From: Flavobacteriia bacterium
Lineage (GTDB): Bacteria; Bacteroidota; Bacteroidia; Flavobacteriales_D; Crocinitomicaceae
DNA: 64,000 bases
Direction: 5' to 3'
Assembly: GCA_016183815.1 (NCBI GenBank)
Contig: JACPDW010000008.1
Span: 186,001 to 250,000 of the forward strand
Below, piece by piece: positions 60,184 through 64,000 of this stretch. Under the pieces are notes generated by a model, which worked only from the letters and a program-made list of their open reading frames with translations, did not search any database and had not been told where the DNA came from. The position numbers and the translations under genes are program-made. How positions within the stretch are numbered: position 1 is the stretch's first letter; every line of letters begins with the position of its first letter.

Positions 60184-61362
60184 TTGAAAATAACGGTTAA
60201 AACATTTTATGGCTTAGAAGAAGTTCTGAAAGAAGAATTAGAAGAATTAGGTTTTTCTGAAATAAAATTGCTCAATAGGGCAGTACAATTGGAAGGAGAA
60301 TGGAAAGATGTTTATTTTTTGAATTTGCATTTACGTTGTGCTTTAGCTATTTTGGTTGAATTAGCACATTTTCAGATAAATGACGAAAAAGATATTTTAA
60401 AAAAAGCAAAATTAATCCAGTGGGATAGTTTTTTTGATGTCAACAAAACCATCGCTGTAAAAGGTGCAATATTTTCTAAATTATTTAATAATACACATTA
60501 TCCATTTTTATTAGTAAAAGATGCAATATGTGATTATTTTATTGAAAAAACAGGAAATAGACCAGATGTAGCTGTCAAAAATCCTCAAGTTTTAATTGAT
60601 TTATATGTCAATAATCGTGATGTGAGTATTTCTATAAATACAAGCGGTGCTCCACTTTATCAACGAGGATATAGAATTGAAACAGGAAAAGCTCCCATCA
60701 ACGAAGTGCTTGCAGCAGGAATGATACGATTGAGTAAATGGGATAAAAAAAGTACATTTATAGATCCTTTTTGTGGTTCTGGTACAATATTAATTGAAGC
60801 AGCTCTTCTCGCAGCTGATATTCCTTCTCAAATCGAAAGACAACATTATGCCTTCAAAAATTTTAAGTCTTACGATGAAAACCTTTGGGAATCTATTTAC
60901 AATCAAGTTAAAAAAAGAATAACTTCTTTTCCTTGTCGAATTATAGGGTCTGATATAAACGCAGAAATGATTTTTGCTTGTAAAAGAAATATGAGGGCTT
61001 TACCAATTTCAAAATGGGTTGAACTTTCCAATAAATCTTTTGATGAATATATTCAAGTAAATTGGGAAAATGCAACACTAATGAGTAATCCTCCTTATGG
61101 TGAAAGGATGCAGTTTAATGAAGATAATCATTCTATTTTAGATTTATATCAACAAATTGGATCTTGGTTTAAACATGAATTGTCCTCTGTATCGTGTTGG
61201 CTAATTTCATCAAATTTTGAAGCACTTCAACAAATTGGATTAAAACCAAGTAAAAAATATACTTTATTTAATGGAGATTTAGAATGTAGCTTTAGAAATT
61301 ATGTGATTTACCAAGGAAGCAAAAAAGAAAAATTGTCAGACGTTACTTTTTCTCAAAAATAG
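60184..61362 (+). CDS. THUMP-domain 23S rRNA methyltransferase (RlmL N-half/YpsC type)
   Basis: The protein has 392 residues from a TTG start; no ATG is close to the conserved N-terminus (MKITVKTFYGLEEVLKEEL). The THUMP domain covers ~1-160. The Rossmann methyltransferase part has FIDPFCGSGTILIEAALLAA, GSDINAEMIFACKRNM and the catalytic SNPPYGERM (NPPY). The likely target is an N2-guanosine of 23S rRNA, by analogy with RlmL. Its stop overlaps the convergent gene by 27 bases. Confidence 0.92.
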   Translation: MKITVKTFYGLEEVLKEELEELGFSEIKLLNRAVQLEGEWKDVYFLNLHLRCALAILVELAHFQINDEKDILKKAKLIQWDSFFDVNKTIAVKGAIFSKLFNNTHYPFLLVKDAICDYFIEKTGNRPDVAVKNPQVLIDLYVNNRDVSISINTSGAPLYQRGYRIETGKAPINEVLAAGMIRLSKWDKKSTFIDPFCGSGTILIEAALLAADIPSQIERQHYAFKNFKSYDENLWESIYNQVKKRITSFPCRIIGSDINAEMIFACKRNMRALPISKWVELSNKSFDEYIQVNWENATLMSNPPYGERMQFNEDNHSILDLYQQIGSWFKHELSSVSCWLISSNFEALQQIGLKPSKKYTLFNGDLECSFRNYVIYQGSKKEKLSDVTFSQK

Positions 61363-61830
61363 AGAAAAACTATGTTTTAATCCTTTAGTAAAGGTGTCTG
61401 TATAATAATCAGAGGTATATAAATATAATTCTTGCTTTAATTCTTTGTAATTTTTCACACATTTATCAGCTAAATAAAAAGCATACAAGCGATTCGCTCC
61501 TTTTAAATGAATATCTTTCCAAATATCAAGACAGTATGAAAAAACTTTTAAAATATTTTCTTCCTTAATTTCTTCATTTCGTAACATTCGCAAACATTCT
61601 CGTTGATGACTTCCATTAATTTTTGAAAAAATCGATAAAATTTTATCTTGATATTTAGTTTTGATTTTGTGGGATAAACTTAAATGGGAAAGTAAAAAAC
61701 AAGCTCTCCAAGCCAATGAAGCATTAACTGTAAAAGCAATTTTTTCAACGTCTTTGATGAGTTCTGGATGTTGATTAATTACTTCTAATTGATCTTTTTT
61801 CATTAAAATTAGAAGTTCTTCTATGTTCAT
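61336..61830 (-). CDS. Helical protein of unknown function (HEAT-like)
   Basis: The protein has 164 residues, all-helical, no signal. ELIKDVEKIAFTVNASLAWR, ACFLLSHLSLSHKIKTKYQD and QRECLRMLRNEEIKEENILK look like consecutive helical hairpins of a HEAT/ARM-type solenoid. Function is unknown. It lies eight bases after the cyclotransferase-like gene on the minus strand and overlaps the convergent methyltransferase gene. Confidence 0.65.
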   Translation of the reverse strand: MNIEELLILMKKDQLEVINQHPELIKDVEKIAFTVNASLAWRACFLLSHLSLSHKIKTKYQDKILSIFSKINGSHQRECLRMLRNEEIKEENILKVFSYCLDIWKDIHLKGANRLYAFYLADKCVKNYKELKQELYLYTSDYYTDTFTKGLKHSFSLFLRKSNV

Positions 61831-61838
61831 TTTATTTC

Positions 61839-62915
61839 TTATAAACTCTTTTTTTCTTCAAATTTAACTTGAAATATATTTTTCCAATATTTGCCTGTCA
61901 GATAAATATGTTTTGTTTTTTGATGGAAAGCAATTCCATTTAATACATCTCCACTTCCTTTTCCTTTAGATGAAACAGTATTACAATTCATTTCCTTCAA
62001 AACTTTACCGTTTATAGGATCTATTTCAAGTAAAAGGTCTAACATCCAAATATTTGCCCAAATTTTACCCTCAATGTATTCTAATTCATTGAGTTGAATT
62101 CTCGGACCTAAAGGGTCATATACTTGAATTGTTTTAACAATTTGAAAAGTAGAAGGATCTCTAAAAGTCAAATATTCTGTACCATTTGACATTATTATAT
62201 ATTTTCCGTCATTACATAGTCCCCAACCTTCCCCTGAATAAACAAATTCATTTAACAATTGTAAAGAATTTTTATCGTAAACCAAGCATTTTTGATTCTT
62301 GTAGGTAAGTTGAAATATTTTATCTCCTAAAATGGTTAAACCTTCAGCAAAAATTGGTCTTTCTTGCCCCATTTCTTTAATTACTTTGCCAGATTTTAAA
62401 TCAACTAACATTAATTTACTTGCTCCTGTATCGTTAGGGTCTCCAATACTTTCGTATAAATTATCGCCATCAAATTCCAATCCTTGAGTAAAATGTGTTT
62501 CATTGTGTGGATAAATATTTAAAATATTTGCATTTAATTCAATAGGTTGCACATCAGATAATATCCTTAACAATCGAGTATCATAAAAACTTTCATCAGA
62601 AGCAAAATAGGATTTTAGTTGTAGTTGATAACTTCCAAGAGTATAATTTTTTGTATCTAAAATATAATTCAATTTACCTTTAGGATTTTTCCAAGTTTCT
62701 AACAAGCTGTCTTGTAAATACAACTCGATTTTTTGTATCTGTTTATTTTTAACTTCAAAGGTTAGCGGAATAGACTGACCAAATGTTGTAGCCAAATTTT
62801 TTTCAAAACTAAATTTCGCAATAAAAGAAGCTGTATTATCTAATTCAACATCGTTTGTATCACATGAAGTGAAAAATAAAAATAGAATTATAGAAAAATA
62901 AAAAACTTTATTCAT
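61839..62915 (-). CDS. Glutaminyl-peptide cyclotransferase-like lipoprotein
   Basis: From the ATG at 62915 (MNKVFYFSIILFLFFTSCDT) the product is 358 residues. The lipobox FTSC predicts a lipoprotein. An Ig-like beta segment (~25-115) precedes a five-bladed propeller with the family sequences HNETHFTQGLEFDGDNLYES, FAEGLTILGDKIFQLTYKNQ, NELEYIEGKIWANIWMLDLL and VLNGIAFHQKTKHIYLTGKY. Plant-type QC enzymes cyclise N-terminal glutamine. It overlaps the YtxJ gene by eight bases, a pairing I expect in this phylum. Confidence 0.88.
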   Translation of the reverse strand: MNKVFYFSIILFLFFTSCDTNDVELDNTASFIAKFSFEKNLATTFGQSIPLTFEVKNKQIQKIELYLQDSLLETWKNPKGKLNYILDTKNYTLGSYQLQLKSYFASDESFYDTRLLRILSDVQPIELNANILNIYPHNETHFTQGLEFDGDNLYESIGDPNDTGASKLMLVDLKSGKVIKEMGQERPIFAEGLTILGDKIFQLTYKNQKCLVYDKNSLQLLNEFVYSGEGWGLCNDGKYIIMSNGTEYLTFRDPSTFQIVKTIQVYDPLGPRIQLNELEYIEGKIWANIWMLDLLLEIDPINGKVLKEMNCNTVSSKGKGSGDVLNGIAFHQKTKHIYLTGKYWKNIFQVKFEEKKSL

Positions 62916-63267
62916 GACATTTTTGTTCAATTTCGTTTGCAGAGATATTTTCATGTGAAGCATTTAAAAGAATTTGTTTGTTTTTAATTAAAATGATTTG
63001 AGGAGATTGATGTTGTACACCTGTAAGTTCTGCGATTTGGTTTGATATATCTCTGTGTATTAATAAATCCAATAAAAACAATTGACAATTTGTATCTGTA
63101 TGAAATTCCGATTCAAAATGTCTTAAAGCCATTGAGGAAATGCTGCATCTTGTACTGTGTTTGAATATCAAAAAAGGTTCGTTTGAATTCCATAATGTTA
63201 AAAAATCGTCATTACTTATTAAATGATTCCAAGGAAAAGTACTATTTTGTTTAGTAAAAAAGCCCAT
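62908..63267 (-). CDS. ytxJ: YtxJ-like bacillithiol-system redox protein
   Basis: The protein has 119 residues, the family length. FPWNHLISNDDFLTLWNSNE and FLIFKHSTRCSISSMALRHF, with the single active cysteine in TRCSIS, match YtxJ. The C-terminal part TGVQHQSPQIILIKNKQILL has the cis-Pro region of a thioredoxin fold. YtxJ is predicted to remove bacillithiol from mixed disulphides (family knowledge). It lies ten bases after pheS. Confidence 0.92.
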   Translation of the reverse strand: MGFFTKQNSTFPWNHLISNDDFLTLWNSNEPFLIFKHSTRCSISSMALRHFESEFHTDTNCQLFLLDLLIHRDISNQIAELTGVQHQSPQIILIKNKQILLNASHENISANEIEQKCHE

Positions 63268-63277
63268 TTGATTATGT

Positions 63278-64000
63278 TTAAATTACTGATTTAAATTGAG
63301 ATAAAAAACGAATGTCATTTTCAGAATACAAGCGTAAGTCGTTCACTTTGTATTTTAATTGAGTAAGTCTTTCAACACCCATTCCAAAAGCAAAACCTGA
63401 ATATTCTTCTGGATTTATTCCACAATTGATTAATACGTTGGGGTCAACCATGCCGCAACCCAAAATTTCTAACCATCCTGTATTTTTACACACATTACAA
63501 CCTTTGGCATCACAGATTGTACAGGATACATCTACTTCTGCACTTGGTTCTGTGAAAGGAAAATAGGAGGGTCTGAGTCGAATTGTAGCTTTTGGACCAA
63601 AAAATCTTTGAACGAAGTACAATAAATTTTGTTTTAAGTCAGCAAATGAGACTTCTTTGTCGATGTAAAGTCCTTCTATCTGATGAAAAAAACAATGAGC
63701 ACGAGCAGAGATTGCTTCATTTCTATAAACTCTTCCGGGAGAAATTGTACGAATAGGAGGGGTTGTATTTTCCATAACTCGAACTTGAACAGAAGAAGTA
63801 TGCGTTCTTAAAGCCAATTCATTTACTCCCTTTTCAATAAAAAATGTGTCTTGCATATCCCTTGCTGGATGATTTGTTGGGAAATTTAAAGCAGTAAAAT
63901 TATGAAAATCATCTTCAATTTCAGGCCCGTCTGAAATGGAGTATCCAATTCCTTCAAAAATAGAAATAATCTCATTTTTAACTATTTCGATTGGGTGTCG
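63278..64000 (-). CDS. pheS: Phenylalanyl-tRNA synthetase alpha subunit (5' part outside window)
   Basis: The frame is open to the window edge; 240 residues are visible. The class II motifs 1-3 are clear: [20 protein letters not shown] (motif 1 region), [20 protein letters not shown] (motif 2) and [16 protein letters not shown] (motif 3). A zinc-ribbon-like [17 protein letters not shown] sits between, as in many Bacteroidota PheS. An internal ATG at 63856 is not the start. The N-terminal coiled coil lies beyond the window. Confidence 0.96.
   Translation of the reverse strand, partial: RHPIEIVKNEIISIFEGIGYSISDGPEIEDDFHNFTALNFPTNHPARDMQDTFFIEKGVNELALRTHTSSVQVRVMENTTPPIRTISPGRVYRNEAISARAHCFFHQIEGLYIDKEVSFADLKQNLLYFVQRFFGPKATIRLRPSYFPFTEPSAEVDVSCTICDAKGCNVCKNTGWLEILGCGMVDPNVLINCGINPEEYSGFAFGMGVERLTQLKYKVNDLRLYSENDIRFLSQFKSVI

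Overview
The window is one AT-rich contig segment (roughly 30% G+C by eye) from a Bacteroidota bacterium, most likely order Flavobacteriales. The evidence is a TonB-dependent receptor, several type IX secretion (T9SS) C-terminal tails, GLPGLI-like and YtxJ proteins, glutamine synthetase III, Bacteroidota-type -7 promoter boxes (TAnnTTTG), and near absence of Shine-Dalgarno sequences. Nothing in the sequence fixes the genus.

Region 1 (1-1867): the 3' end of a TonB receptor gene, then tRNA-Lys(UUU) with its own promoter and terminator. Region 2 (about 1.8-20.7 kb) looks like an accessory island. The last 14 bases of the tRNA gene plus the next base recur at 20712-20725, followed by a second strong terminator, so the interval resembles an element integrated at the tRNA 3' end. 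No integrase is visible. The island holds (a) a minus-strand redox/nitrogen module: a soluble histidine kinase and NtrC-type regulator, then a probable sigma-54 promoter (9594-9609) driving a duplicated-cysteine-motif protein, glutamate dehydrogenase, the three-gene NAD(P) transhydrogenase, a Rnk/GreA-like protein, a four-helix-bundle membrane protein and a zinc-ribbon protein; TerC lies further downstream. (b) HPP, DsbA-like, HxlR and YitT genes; (c) several genes broken by single lesions. Degraded 3' copies of one small gene (intact at 2044) punctuate the island at about 12.3, 13.7 and 16.7 kb, each just beyond the 3' end of a minus-strand gene block.

The distal end of the island (17.75-20.54 kb) is the most unusual part. 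It is an apparent minus-strand operon of small proteins of unknown function. Two gaps hold related elements of about 230 nt with the same three-hairpin layout; the middle hairpin changes sequence but keeps pairing. A divergent small DNA-binding-like gene has four tandem 11-bp repeats at its start. It is my best candidate for an undescribed system.

Region 3 (20.7-33.4 kb): a broken lipoprotein gene, a secreted protein, threonine aldolase, a lipoprotein, a membrane-YceI fusion, an SRPBCC protein, a large M43-type metalloprotease with T9SS tail, a DUF4403-like lipoprotein, then Ppx/GppA and an ABC permease on the minus strand. Region 4 (33.5-40.9 kb): a plus-strand run of tightly packed genes: uvrB, comB-like, phospholipase C/nuclease-like, rhomboid protease, EEP hydrolase, lipoprotein, TsaC/Sua5-type and a class I glutamine amidotransferase. 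Region 5 (40.9-54 kb): prfC, surface proteins, acyl-CoA synthetase, GLPGLI pair, a decayed T9SS protein, a conserved protein of unknown role, dxr and rsmA. Region 6 (54-64 kb): DUF4286, glutamine synthetase III, a porin-like protein, a methyltransferase with a tiny membrane partner, a TPR protein, a THUMP methyltransferase, glutaminyl cyclase-like, YtxJ and the 3' part of pheS. All functional names come from motif and family recognition by eye; no database search was run.
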